Positions 42,515-49,744 of a stretch of DNA of 49,744 bases are shown one piece after another. The DNA is taken from the NCBI GenBank assembly GCA_024401295.1, contig JAKSLG010000020.1, forward strand, positions 1 through 49,744, written 5' to 3'. The translations under genes were made by a program, and so were the position numbers. The stretch comes from Bacteroidales bacterium. GTDB lineage: Bacteria > Bacteroidota > Bacteroidia > Bacteroidales > Marinilabiliaceae. Under the pieces are notes generated by a model. The model had not been told where the DNA came from, searched no databases, and saw nothing but the letters and a program-made list of their open reading frames with translations. Every line of letters starts with the position of its first letter. The first letter of the stretch is position 1.

Positions 42515-44524
42515 TTATTTCACAAAAAGAATTTTTGCAACAGCCTTTTCCGTACCCTCGGAATCTGTTGCCCAGACGATATAGACGCCGCTTGCAACAC
42601 GACGGCCGTCCAATCCACGACCATTCCATATTGTCATACCGCCCAGCGTCTCTGTGGCAAAGACAAGTCTGCCATTTGTATCGGTAACCTTAACCTGAGC
42701 CATATCAGAGAAACCCGTCATACGGATTTCACCATTATAATCCGGACCTACAGGATTTGGGAACACCTTGATTCCGCTCTTCGTCATCTTCTCGACAGGC
42801 TCTATTGCATCACCTTGATAAGACACGATGCCGAGCGGCGTTGCAAAGAAGACTTCGCCCGTTGTCGGATGAACAGCAATTGAATATATCGTATTGGAAA
42901 TCAACGGACTGTTAGACGTGTTAAACGCATGAATCGTCTCTGTTCCGTCTGCGCTCACAAGATAAACGCCTTCCATATCCGTGCCTATCCATTTTCTGTT
43001 GGCACCATCAACAGCCAACGCGTTTATTCTCACGCCATCGAGCAGATAGTCGGCATTGTTCGTGCCATCATTACGAGGAACCTTGATGCGACGGAAAACT
43101 GGACGCTCTGTTGTAAAGACATCTTTGTCGCCAGTAAATGTCGCAATACCATGATTCGTTGCAAACCACAGCACGTTGTTCTTGTCTTCTATAATATCAT
43201 TGATGTAATCGGAGATAATCTCGCCGTCTTCGTCCCACAGATGAATTTCGCCCATATCCCTGTCATCATCGTAGACATTCTTACCTCGATACATATCGTC
43301 TGAGTCATCTTCAATAGTGCCATTGGTATTGTATACGAAAATTCCCGGATTCAAGGTCATATCAGTCTTGCATACATAAGCATTATTGTTCGAAGATATA
43401 AGCATCATCCTTGTTGAATGGAATTTCGTAAGACCCGGATATGAGCATGAATACCATTGTCCGTCAGCTCCCTTGATTGCAATAGCTGCATCAACTTCTG
43501 CCTGACAAACATGCAAATTACCATTCATATCGTATGCAATTGCAGCATTTCGCGTATAAGCAGAGCCACCCAGAATATCCATCAGAGTTGAGTTTTCAGC
43601 AGTATAGTGCTGAGTTACAGACCCATCCTCCGTATTTACCTTGAAGACGCCACTTCCCCATGTCGAGAAATAGACACTGTCTCTTGCATTTGGATTTACT
43701 GCCAATTTCAGCGCATCTCGCGAACCAGCACTTGCAGTATGCCAACTATTGTTGATATACGAATGGATCTGAATCGGACGGTTCTGATTATTATAATCAT
43801 CGGTAAAACCGCCAGCCGTGCAAAAGACACCTTTTGGCGTTGCTACAATGTCATACGAATTATTGTTGGCAGGAGAATTCGGGAAGTCACCTTCATAGTC
43901 TAACAACCAGCCCGGCCACGGCACGTCATTAGCACGATAGCGTTCCCACTCATCATTATCTTCCAACACCTTACTCTTCATATATGCGCGGAAAAATCCT
44001 ATCGACGTGCTGGCATAGATACTATCGTTGCGGATGGCAATGCAATTGACGGAAGGCTGCGACTTGTCCACGGTATAACGCGCCTTAATCTCATACTTGT
44101 TCAAATCAACAACGATCACACCGCTATTCGTCGAGCACAACAGATTTGAATTATACCTATATATATTGTTTATAGTCTTATTCTCGAGGTTAGAATAATT
44201 CTTCAGCTCAGGAATATTTATCGTTGTAAAGTCTGCGACATCGACGACATCGATATTTCCATTGGCATAACCGACATAAACGATTGAGCCGTGCGAAGAT
44301 ATTGCCGTGATATTAACATCAGACAAATGATTTGCCTTGTTGAACACCAAGAGACTGCCATCGTTTTTATTGTTAAGGAAGAAACCGGAAGAACATGCCA
44401 TGACCTGACCCTCGGTTGTCTGGAAAGACGTCGAATTGCTCATCGCAAGATGCAATGTCCATTGAGCTTCTGAACAGCAAAAGGCAAAAACGGATAATAT
44501 GACTGCCAAGCAAAAGCGTTTCAT
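42515..44524 (-). CDS. porZ: PorZ-like beta-propeller protein with type IX secretion C-terminal domain
   Basis: 669 aa with a signal peptide (cleaved after SEA, near residue 20), many propeller repeats of the two-component-regulator type (for example VLWFATNHGIATF, RKWIGTDMEGVYLVSADG, GEVFFATPLGIVSY), and a C-terminal type IX sorting domain of about 85 residues (KVFPNPVG...GRRVASGVYIVW...KILFVK). PorZ in Porphyromonas is part of the cell-surface attachment complex that finishes type IX cargo. Its start overlaps the rdgB stop by 1 bp, so they are translated from one message. Calls other than PorZ (a generic propeller cargo) remain possible. Confidence 0.82.
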   Translation of the reverse strand: MKRFCLAVILSVFAFCCSEAQWTLHLAMSNSTSFQTTEGQVMACSSGFFLNNKNDGSLLVFNKANHLSDVNITAISSHGSIVYVGYANGNIDVVDVADFTTINIPELKNYSNLENKTINNIYRYNSNLLCSTNSGVIVVDLNKYEIKARYTVDKSQPSVNCIAIRNDSIYASTSIGFFRAYMKSKVLEDNDEWERYRANDVPWPGWLLDYEGDFPNSPANNNSYDIVATPKGVFCTAGGFTDDYNNQNRPIQIHSYINNSWHTASAGSRDALKLAVNPNARDSVYFSTWGSGVFKVNTEDGSVTQHYTAENSTLMDILGGSAYTRNAAIAYDMNGNLHVCQAEVDAAIAIKGADGQWYSCSYPGLTKFHSTRMMLISSNNNAYVCKTDMTLNPGIFVYNTNGTIEDDSDDMYRGKNVYDDDRDMGEIHLWDEDGEIISDYINDIIEDKNNVLWFATNHGIATFTGDKDVFTTERPVFRRIKVPRNDGTNNADYLLDGVRINALAVDGANRKWIGTDMEGVYLVSADGTETIHAFNTSNSPLISNTIYSIAVHPTTGEVFFATPLGIVSYQGDAIEPVEKMTKSGIKVFPNPVGPDYNGEIRMTGFSDMAQVKVTDTNGRLVFATETLGGMTIWNGRGLDGRRVASGVYIVWATDSEGTEKAVAKILFVK

Positions 44525-45108
44525 TAGTTTCTGCCTTTTAGGAATTCCACAAACTTCTTGACGGCTCTAGCTCTGTGACTAATCAGATTCTTCTCATCCA
44601 ATGTCATTTCAGCAAAGGTCTTACCACCAGCCTCGACAGGCGCGAAGACCGGGTCATAGCCAAAACCTTCATTACCATGCTTTTCCGTGGTTATCTCACC
44701 TTCAACAATACCATCAAATACATATTCCTTGCCATCTGAAATGTAAACAACAACCGTCTTGAAGCGAGCAGCACGATTGTCTTTACCATCCATCATTGCA
44801 AGTAATTTCGCCATATTTCGCTCAGCGTTGCCATCCTCGCCTGCAAATCTGGCAGAATAGACACCTGGAGCACCACCGATGGCATCAACGATAAGTCCCG
44901 TATCATCGGCAAAGCAATCGCAACGCGTCTTTTCATAAACATAACGAGCCTTAATGAGGGCATTTCCTTCGAGTGTCTCAGCTGTTTCTGCGATTTCTTC
45001 CGTGAGACCTATTTCGTCGAGTGTCGATATTTCATATTCGGAGTTCAAGAGATTTGCAATCTCCTGAGCCTTATGCTTGTTGTGCGATGCAAAGACCAGC
45101 TTTTTCAT
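44524..45108 (-). CDS. rdgB: Non-canonical purine NTP pyrophosphatase (XTP/dITP diphosphatase)
   Basis: Hydrolyses XTP, ITP and dITP to the monophosphates, keeping deaminated bases out of nucleic acids. 194 aa with the Ham1 motifs: FASHNKHKAQEI (start), ADDTGLIVDAIGGAPGVYSARFAG and SHRARAVKKF at the end. The start at 45108 is chosen because the upstream 16 codons run through a terminator hairpin. Co-transcribed with the PorZ-like gene by a 1-bp overlap. Confidence 0.95.
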   Translation of the reverse strand: MKKLVFASHNKHKAQEIANLLNSEYEISTLDEIGLTEEIAETAETLEGNALIKARYVYEKTRCDCFADDTGLIVDAIGGAPGVYSARFAGEDGNAERNMAKLLAMMDGKDNRAARFKTVVVYISDGKEYVFDGIVEGEITTEKHGNEGFGYDPVFAPVEAGGKTFAEMTLDEKNLISHRARAVKKFVEFLKGRN

Positions 45109-45118
45109 TGACATGTTG

Positions 45119-45152
45119 AAAAATGAAAGGGCGAACCTGATTGATTCGCCCT
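45119..45152 (-). terminator. Hairpin between the universal stress gene and rdgB
   Basis: On the minus strand AGGGCGAA pairs with TTCGCCCT (45128-45152), perfect 8-bp stem, followed by TTCATTTTT. It probably ends most uspA transcripts, leaving read-through or a separate weak promoter for rdgB. Confidence 0.75.
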
Positions 45153-45181
45153 CCAAATTGTATTCAGGACTTTAATTGTAA

Positions 45182-46009
45182 TTAGAAATTCTGATATGCG
45201 AGCTTAACCTCAGAACGTGGGTTAACAACGAATACTGGAATACCATATTCATTAGCAATCACGTGCTGTTCATAAGCGCCGAGGATATAATCATGGAACG
45301 CGATATCACGAGTTGTTGTGATCATCACGATGTCCGAGTTATGCTCCTTAGCATACTTGAGCGAAAGTTCATAGAATGAACCCTTCTGATCAAGCCAAAC
45401 AACTTCATACTCGATTTCGCGCTCAGCAAGATACTTCTTGCAGAAGTTCATGTTTGCCTTTGTTGGTGTGTCATACATTGGACCATTGCCCTGCTGACCA
45501 AGAAGGCTGACCTTGATCTTTGAGATATAGCTGAGCATGCTCACCCACTTCAGCTTCTCCTTTGTTTCAAGCTTATAGTCTACTGGGAAGAGAATGTCTG
45601 CAACCTCATGATATTCTGGCTCTTTCTGAACGATAAGATATGGAACATGGCAACCGACAATAACCTTCAAAGCCCAGCTACCAGTAATCTTCTGCATACC
45701 CTTCATGCCGTGTGTGCCCATCACGACGCACACGCTCTTCATCTCTTCAACAACCTCATTGATTGTCTTGAAGATAGTTCCTTCACGAGTGACATGACGC
45801 ACATTTACGCCAAGATTGGAAGTATGCTTCGCAGCAATCTCCTCAAGTTTTCCTTCAGCCTCAGACGACTGGTCTTCCTTCTTGACAATGTGGAGCAATA
45901 TCACCTCCGCATTCATATTCTTTGCCATAATCGCAGCATGCTTCACTGCGAAATCGGCTTTCTCCGTAAAGTCATACGGAACGATAATAGAATCACTATA
46001 AGCACTCAT
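45182..46009 (-). CDS. Universal stress protein, tandem Usp domains
   Basis: 275 aa made of two Usp folds: residues 1-145 (SIIVPYDFTEKADFAVKHAA ... MGTHGMKGMQKITGS, the ATP-binding GxxG-x9-GS-type motif) and 150-275 (LFPVDYKLETKEKLKWVS ... IVMITTTRDIAFHDYILGAYEQ), the second with a degenerate nucleotide motif. Tandem Usp proteins bind ATP or AMP and support survival under energy or oxidative stress. It is divergent from the adenylate cyclase and separated from rdgB by a terminator. Confidence 0.9.
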   Translation of the reverse strand: MSAYSDSIIVPYDFTEKADFAVKHAAIMAKNMNAEVILLHIVKKEDQSSEAEGKLEEIAAKHTSNLGVNVRHVTREGTIFKTINEVVEEMKSVCVVMGTHGMKGMQKITGSWALKVIVGCHVPYLIVQKEPEYHEVADILFPVDYKLETKEKLKWVSMLSYISKIKVSLLGQQGNGPMYDTPTKANMNFCKKYLAEREIEYEVVWLDQKGSFYELSLKYAKEHNSDIVMITTTRDIAFHDYILGAYEQHVIANEYGIPVFVVNPRSEVKLAYQNF

Positions 46010-46099
46010 AAGAATAAAGGTGTAAATATCAAACGCTAAAAATAGTAGTTTATTTGTAAAAAAAAAAGTAAATTGCGGAATATTTCAAAAGGCTATTAA

Positions 46100-47773
46100 A
46101 TGGATTTAGTGGTTAAGAGATTGATTTGCAGAATTTTGAGCCTATTTTTGGCACTAAATTCAATTTGCGCAAATTGTCAAGAAATATATTATGCGGACGG
46201 AAACGGGGCCCTTTCTGAGGTCACAGACGGTATCATAGACACCGATTCGAAGTTCGTCACACTGAGCTGGATTCCGTTCAGACCGAACGAACCATACACC
46301 ATCGAGATCTCGAAAGACGATGTCTTGATTTCATCAGAAACAACAAGAATTCCGTCATACGTCATCAATAGCGAAGAAGCCGATGGCGCTGTCATCCATT
46401 TGACAAACGAGAGAGGCGACGAGGCAAAAATCAGCATTACATACCACAAATCGTACGCAAATGTAATCATCGGCATCGCCATAGCTGCATTCCTGATAGG
46501 AGTCCTCTATTCGACATTGCGTTACCGCAAAAAGGTGAGACGTGCCGTCGAAGAACGAATCCGTGCAGAAGAGGGCGTAACAGCACCTCGCAAATCAAAG
46601 AAATACGACTGTGCAACCGTTCTTTTCTCCGACATACAAGGCTTTACGAAGATTGCAGAACACATGAACCCGGAACAGCTTGTCGATCAGCTCGACAGGT
46701 ATTTCATATATTTTGACGAACTTGTCGAGAAATACAACGTCGAGAAGATCAAGACCATCGGTGATGCATACATGTGTGCCGGCGGAGTTCCGAACATGGA
46801 CAGCGCAAACCCTATTGAAGTTGCACTTGTCGGTCTCGGCATGATTGAATACGTCCGCGACAGACGTGAGACAACCGACGGATTCTGGAATATACGTGTC
46901 GGCATCCACACCGGTCCGGTTGTATCAGCGGCGATAGGCAACAAGAAGAAAATCTTTGATATCTGGGGCGACTCTGTCAACACAGCATCGCGAATGGAAT
47001 CGAGCGGTGTCCCTGGCGAAGTCAACGTCAGTGGTGATACATATTCAAAAATATCAAACTATTTCGAATGTGAGTATCGAGGCAAGATGCCTGTAAAATA
47101 CAAGGGCGAAATAGACATGTATTTCGTCAAGCGACTCAAGGCTGAATATGCCGAGCCAGGCTCGATATACAAGCCTAACCAGCTGATGAAGACAAAAATG
47201 CAGACAATGAAGGTCAATGACATTCTCGCAGAATTTGTCGAAAGATTCCGAGAAGACGACTTCCTGTTGTATGTAGAGCGCTTTGAAAACATGCTCATTG
47301 ATTGCGAAATCATCTGCCGCCACGAATATTTTTCCGAGACAGACACAATGCTCGCAAAAATACTCTCAATGCTTGCTTTCGCACATCGTGATTGTCCAAA
47401 AATGTACAAAGTCGACATGGTCGAATTGTCGCGACATCTTCGCCGCATTCATGTTGACGACAGCTTTGTTGACAATCTCAACAAAATGGTGAACCGCGTT
47501 CTGCAAAAGAAGCAGCCTGAATCGCATATTGAAGAGGTCGTAAACGATACATATAATATAATGTATTACAAGAGAGACTTCGCAATTCAGATAAAGAGCC
47601 AATATACATGTTCGATGGAAAGCGGTAAATTCTCGAACAAAAAAGAATGGTATAAATCACAAGTACATGCTATAGAGAACATTGTACTGTACACGAACAG
47701 TGCACGCGAGATGGCAGAAGTCGAACCGAAGAAACAAATTGAAGTTTTAAATCAAATTTTTCAGCTAATTTAA
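46100..47773 (+). CDS. Membrane-bound class III adenylate cyclase with periplasmic sensor and novel C-terminal region
   Basis: 557 aa. A signal-anchor-like N-terminus (12-26), a short beta-rich periplasmic part (about 28-118), one membrane helix (about 121-140), a linker, and a class III cyclase domain (169-345). The catalytic set is complete: metal Asp178 (FSDIQGF) and Asp222 (GDA), adenine-specifying Lys218 (KTIGD) and Asp287 (FDIWGD), transition-state Asn294 and Arg298 (SVNTASRME). So ATP is the predicted substrate and cAMP the product. Residues 360-557 form a helical region of about 200 aa that I do not recognise. cAMP signalling is poorly described in Bacteroidales, which makes the gene notable. 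Confidence 0.88.
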   Translation: MDLVVKRLICRILSLFLALNSICANCQEIYYADGNGALSEVTDGIIDTDSKFVTLSWIPFRPNEPYTIEISKDDVLISSETTRIPSYVINSEEADGAVIHLTNERGDEAKISITYHKSYANVIIGIAIAAFLIGVLYSTLRYRKKVRRAVEERIRAEEGVTAPRKSKKYDCATVLFSDIQGFTKIAEHMNPEQLVDQLDRYFIYFDELVEKYNVEKIKTIGDAYMCAGGVPNMDSANPIEVALVGLGMIEYVRDRRETTDGFWNIRVGIHTGPVVSAAIGNKKKIFDIWGDSVNTASRMESSGVPGEVNVSGDTYSKISNYFECEYRGKMPVKYKGEIDMYFVKRLKAEYAEPGSIYKPNQLMKTKMQTMKVNDILAEFVERFREDDFLLYVERFENMLIDCEIICRHEYFSETDTMLAKILSMLAFAHRDCPKMYKVDMVELSRHLRRIHVDDSFVDNLNKMVNRVLQKKQPESHIEEVVNDTYNIMYYKRDFAIQIKSQYTCSMESGKFSNKKEWYKSQVHAIENIVLYTNSAREMAEVEPKKQIEVLNQIFQLI

Positions 47774-47795
47774 GGAAATTGGATTTTTTTTCACT

Positions 47796-47803
47796 TATAT
47801 TTG
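47796..47803 (+). promoter_or_regulatory. -7 element of the bactofilin/ATP synthase region
   Basis: TATATTTG, exact consensus, 33 nt before the bactofilin ATG. The -33 region is weak. It probably drives bactofilin, the small membrane protein and the atp genes. Confidence 0.6.
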
Positions 47804-47836
47804 TATTCGGCAATCAAATTGAAAAACGTAACCAAG

Positions 47837-48217
47837 ATGTCGAAAACATTTGAAGTAGAAAACAAGCTCCCAAACATCATCGGTTCTGGGACAAAAATCA
47901 TTGGTGATATCGAAACCAATGGTGATTTGCGCATAGACGGAGCTATCGAGGGAAATATCATATCAAAAGGGAAAATCGTTCTCGGTCATGCGGGATGTAT
48001 TAAAGGTGCAATTAAGTGTGCAAACGCAGAAATATCCGGCTATTTTGACGGCAAAGCAGAAGTTCAGGGACTACTTTCACTGAAAAGCTCGGCTACATTC
48101 AGCGGAGAGATGTCTATTGCAAAACTGAGTGTTGAACCAAGTGCAATATTCAATGGCACATGCCACATGGCAGGCTTGAACCAGGAGCCGGACACCGCAG
48201 ACACTGCAAACAAATAA
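47837..48217 (+). CDS. Bactofilin (polymer-forming cytoskeletal protein)
   Basis: 126 aa from the ATG at 47837; the longer TTG start would overlap the -7 element. The centre is a bactofilin beta-helix with Gly-rich repeats (GTKIIGDIETNGDLRIDGAI, NIISKGKIVLGHAGCIKG), and short disordered ends. Bactofilins assemble into membrane-associated filaments without nucleotide. Its position next to the ATP synthase genes is common in Bacteroidota. Confidence 0.93.
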   Translation: MSKTFEVENKLPNIIGSGTKIIGDIETNGDLRIDGAIEGNIISKGKIVLGHAGCIKGAIKCANAEISGYFDGKAEVQGLLSLKSSATFSGEMSIAKLSVEPSAIFNGTCHMAGLNQEPDTADTANK

Positions 48218-48223
48218 AGCACT

Positions 48224-48574
48224 TTGAAATTTATTGTTGTAACGATAACGCTGCTATTCATCGAATGGATGGTGGTGTTGTTCACACAAACAGATATAGA
48301 GGAATTGAGGCTCGTTCTGACCGGATTGATACCCGTTGGGCTCGAAGGATTGAAGAACGTGCTGCTCAAAAAAAGATGGCCAAAACGATTTGCTGACAAT
48401 TTGAATTTCGGACTCATGATTGAAATGATCCGATATTTCTTGATAATCGTTGCATTGTTTTGCATCACCTCATTTTTAGACAAAGAAAAAGCCTTATATG
48501 CACTGCTATTTTGTGGCAACTTTTTTATGGCAATTGCCGTAAACATATGGGTACAATGGGGTAAAAACAACTAA
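48224..48574 (+). CDS. Small membrane protein upstream of atpB (AtpI-like position)
   Basis: 116 aa with up to four hydrophobic segments (FIVVTITLLFIEWMVVLF; LVLTGLIPVGLEGL; MIRYFLIIVALFCITSF; ALYALLFCGNFFMAIAV). It starts from a TTG 6 bp after the bactofilin stop and ends 3 bp before atpB. Its place directly before atpB is that of AtpI, which helps assemble the c-ring, but the sequence is not a clear AtpI match. The function is inferred from position only. Confidence 0.75.
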   Translation: MKFIVVTITLLFIEWMVVLFTQTDIEELRLVLTGLIPVGLEGLKNVLLKKRWPKRFADNLNFGLMIEMIRYFLIIVALFCITSFLDKEKALYALLFCGNFFMAIAVNIWVQWGKNN

Positions 48575-48577
48575 TAA

Positions 48578-49642
48578 ATGAATATGAAACAATTCGTATT
48601 GTCGCTATTGATGTCGCTCGCGATATTCTCGATATCGGAGAAGGCAATGGCTCAGGAAGAAGCCGTTGCAGATAGCGTAGCTGTGGAGGCTGAAGAAGAA
48701 GCCATCGACATGAACGAGCTCATCGGCCATCATATATCAGACTCACACACTTGGAACATATTCAGCAACAAGAAGGCCGACGGCGAGGAATTCGAGATAA
48801 AGATACACCTCCCTGTAATGGCTTATTACAAAGGCAGTTTCATATTCACCACTTCTGCAAGTTTTGAAAACGGAGGCACTGTAGAGAAAAACGGTAACGT
48901 TTTCTATATGGAGCACGACAAACTCCACGTCAAAGGTTCGGAAGACAAGCCATTCGACTTCTCAATAACAAGAAATGTCGTTTCGATGATGATGAGCTGC
49001 GCCCTTCTTCTTTTGGTGTTTGTCGGTGCAGCACGTTCATACAAGAAGAGCCCAGTTCCAAGAGGCGGCAACTCGCTCGTTGAAATGGTTGTTTTATTCG
49101 TGAAGGACATTGCTGACGATCAGATAGGAAAGGAAAAATCAGGCAAGTTCACAAACTACCTCCTTACACTCTTCTTCTTCATCTGGTTCAACAACCTCAT
49201 CGGACTCATTCCATTTTTCCCAGGCGGATCGAACCTATCCGGTAATATCTCGTTCACAGCGATATTGGCAATCTTTACATTTATCGTAACAAACTGGAAC
49301 GGTACAAAAGGATATTGGAAACACAACCTCACAGTGCCAGGCGTACCGGCACTCATGAAGGTAATTCTCATACCAGTCGAGATAATCAGTATGTTCACAA
49401 AACCATTCACACTGCTTATCCGTCTTTTCGCGAACATCACAGGCGGCCACATCCTCGTATTGAGCCTATTCTCTGTGATATTCATTGTCCACTCTTACGC
49501 GATGGCAGTCCCATCGGTATTGTTGGCATTCCTCATCTTCACGCTTGAATTGATATTTGGTGCCCTTCAGGCCTACATATTCACATTGCTCTCAGCCTTG
49601 TATATCGGATTGGCCGTCAACCAGGAAGATCACCACGAATAA
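48578..49642 (+). CDS. atpB: ATP synthase F0 subunit a
   Basis: Membrane subunit that forms the two proton half-channels of the F-type ATP synthase. 354 aa, longer than the E. coli protein (271 aa) because of a signal peptide and a beta-rich periplasmic extension (about 25-135) typical of Bacteroidota. The essential Arg lies in FTLLIRLFANITGGH, and the downstream helix YIFTLLSALYIGLAVNQ closes the channel. No Glu/Gln pattern of Na+-type enzymes is obvious. It starts the atp operon, with atpE 56 bp downstream. Confidence 0.95.
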   Translation: MNMKQFVLSLLMSLAIFSISEKAMAQEEAVADSVAVEAEEEAIDMNELIGHHISDSHTWNIFSNKKADGEEFEIKIHLPVMAYYKGSFIFTTSASFENGGTVEKNGNVFYMEHDKLHVKGSEDKPFDFSITRNVVSMMMSCALLLLVFVGAARSYKKSPVPRGGNSLVEMVVLFVKDIADDQIGKEKSGKFTNYLLTLFFFIWFNNLIGLIPFFPGGSNLSGNISFTAILAIFTFIVTNWNGTKGYWKHNLTVPGVPALMKVILIPVEIISMFTKPFTLLIRLFANITGGHILVLSLFSVIFIVHSYAMAVPSVLLAFLIFTLELIFGALQAYIFTLLSALYIGLAVNQEDHHE

Positions 49643-49698
49643 ACGAGAAAATCAATAAGAAAATAACATAAAATATTAATAACTAAAAATTTAAAGCT

Positions 49699-49744
49699 AT
49701 GAATCTAATTAGTGTAGGTTTAGGTTTGATCGTTATCGGTCTTG
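49699..49744 (+). CDS. atpE: ATP synthase F0 subunit c (5' end only, cut by the window)
   Basis: ATG at 49699 followed by LISVGLGLIVIGL, the hydrophobic, Gly-rich first helix of the c subunit, directly after atpB. Only 15 codons are visible; the proton-carrying carboxylate lies beyond the window. Confidence 0.85.
   Translation, partial: MNLISVGLGLIVIGL

Overview
The window is a chromosomal segment of a Bacteroidota bacterium, most likely order Bacteroidales. The promoters follow the Bacteroidota pattern (TTTG, about 19-20 nt, TAnnTTTG), Shine-Dalgarno sites are mostly weak or absent, and the gene families are typical of the group: a FISUMP lipoprotein, a PorZ-like type IX secretion propeller, a bactofilin next to atpB, and IorAB without a ferredoxin domain. 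A Prevotellaceae- or Porphyromonadaceae-like host fits the PorZ gene, but the family cannot be fixed from this sequence alone. No rRNA, tRNA, CRISPR array, transposase or prophage was seen.

Region 1 (1-3.8 kb) is accessory. It holds two copies of a roughly 290-bp dispersed repeat, an AT-rich secreted protein of unknown function preceded by a translationally coupled small ORF, and a HipB/HipA pair with a candidate operator. A third repeat copy lies at 24.5 kb. Copies 1 and 3 end in a textbook Bacteroidota promoter that points out of the repeat into AT-rich accessory genes, which makes the repeat look like a dispersed promoter cassette.

Region 2 (3.8-14.0 kb, minus strand) is a single ten-gene-scale operon read from 13967 down to 3820: ABC ATPase, membrane partner, YtrA-type GntR regulator, outer-membrane beta-barrel protein, MacB-type ATPase, two MacB/FtsX permeases, a MacA-type adaptor and a TolC-type channel. 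A strong promoter overlaps an AGTGTA-N12-TACACT palindrome, the expected operator of the GntR protein. The layout resembles the Firmicutes Ytr system extended with parts that reach across a Gram-negative envelope.

Region 3 (14.4-23.8 kb, plus strand) is an arylacetate/aryl-pyruvate operon: iorA, iorB, a phenylacetate-CoA ligase, a porin, a sodium:solute symporter, a PaaI-type thioesterase, a second phenylacetate-CoA ligase and an aminotransferase. Together they can link arylacetates (phenylacetate, indoleacetate) to aromatic amino acids in either direction. A strong bidirectional terminator closes it.

Region 4 (23.8-27.6 kb) is accessory: a small Ser/Ala-rich protein, repeat copy 3, a FISUMP lipoprotein and a secreted minimal M1-like (gluzincin) peptidase.

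Region 5 (27.7-49.7 kb) is mostly core genome: aspS, tsaE, dxs, an OmpA-family lipoprotein, recJ, an aminopeptidase P, a Ppx/GppA phosphatase, an NtrC-type regulator without a DNA-binding domain, a porZ-like gene, rdgB, a universal stress protein, a membrane class III adenylate cyclase, a bactofilin and the start of the F-type ATP synthase operon (atpB, atpE cut by the window edge). A Sau3AI/MutH-like type II restriction-modification pair is inserted between the OmpA-family gene and recJ.
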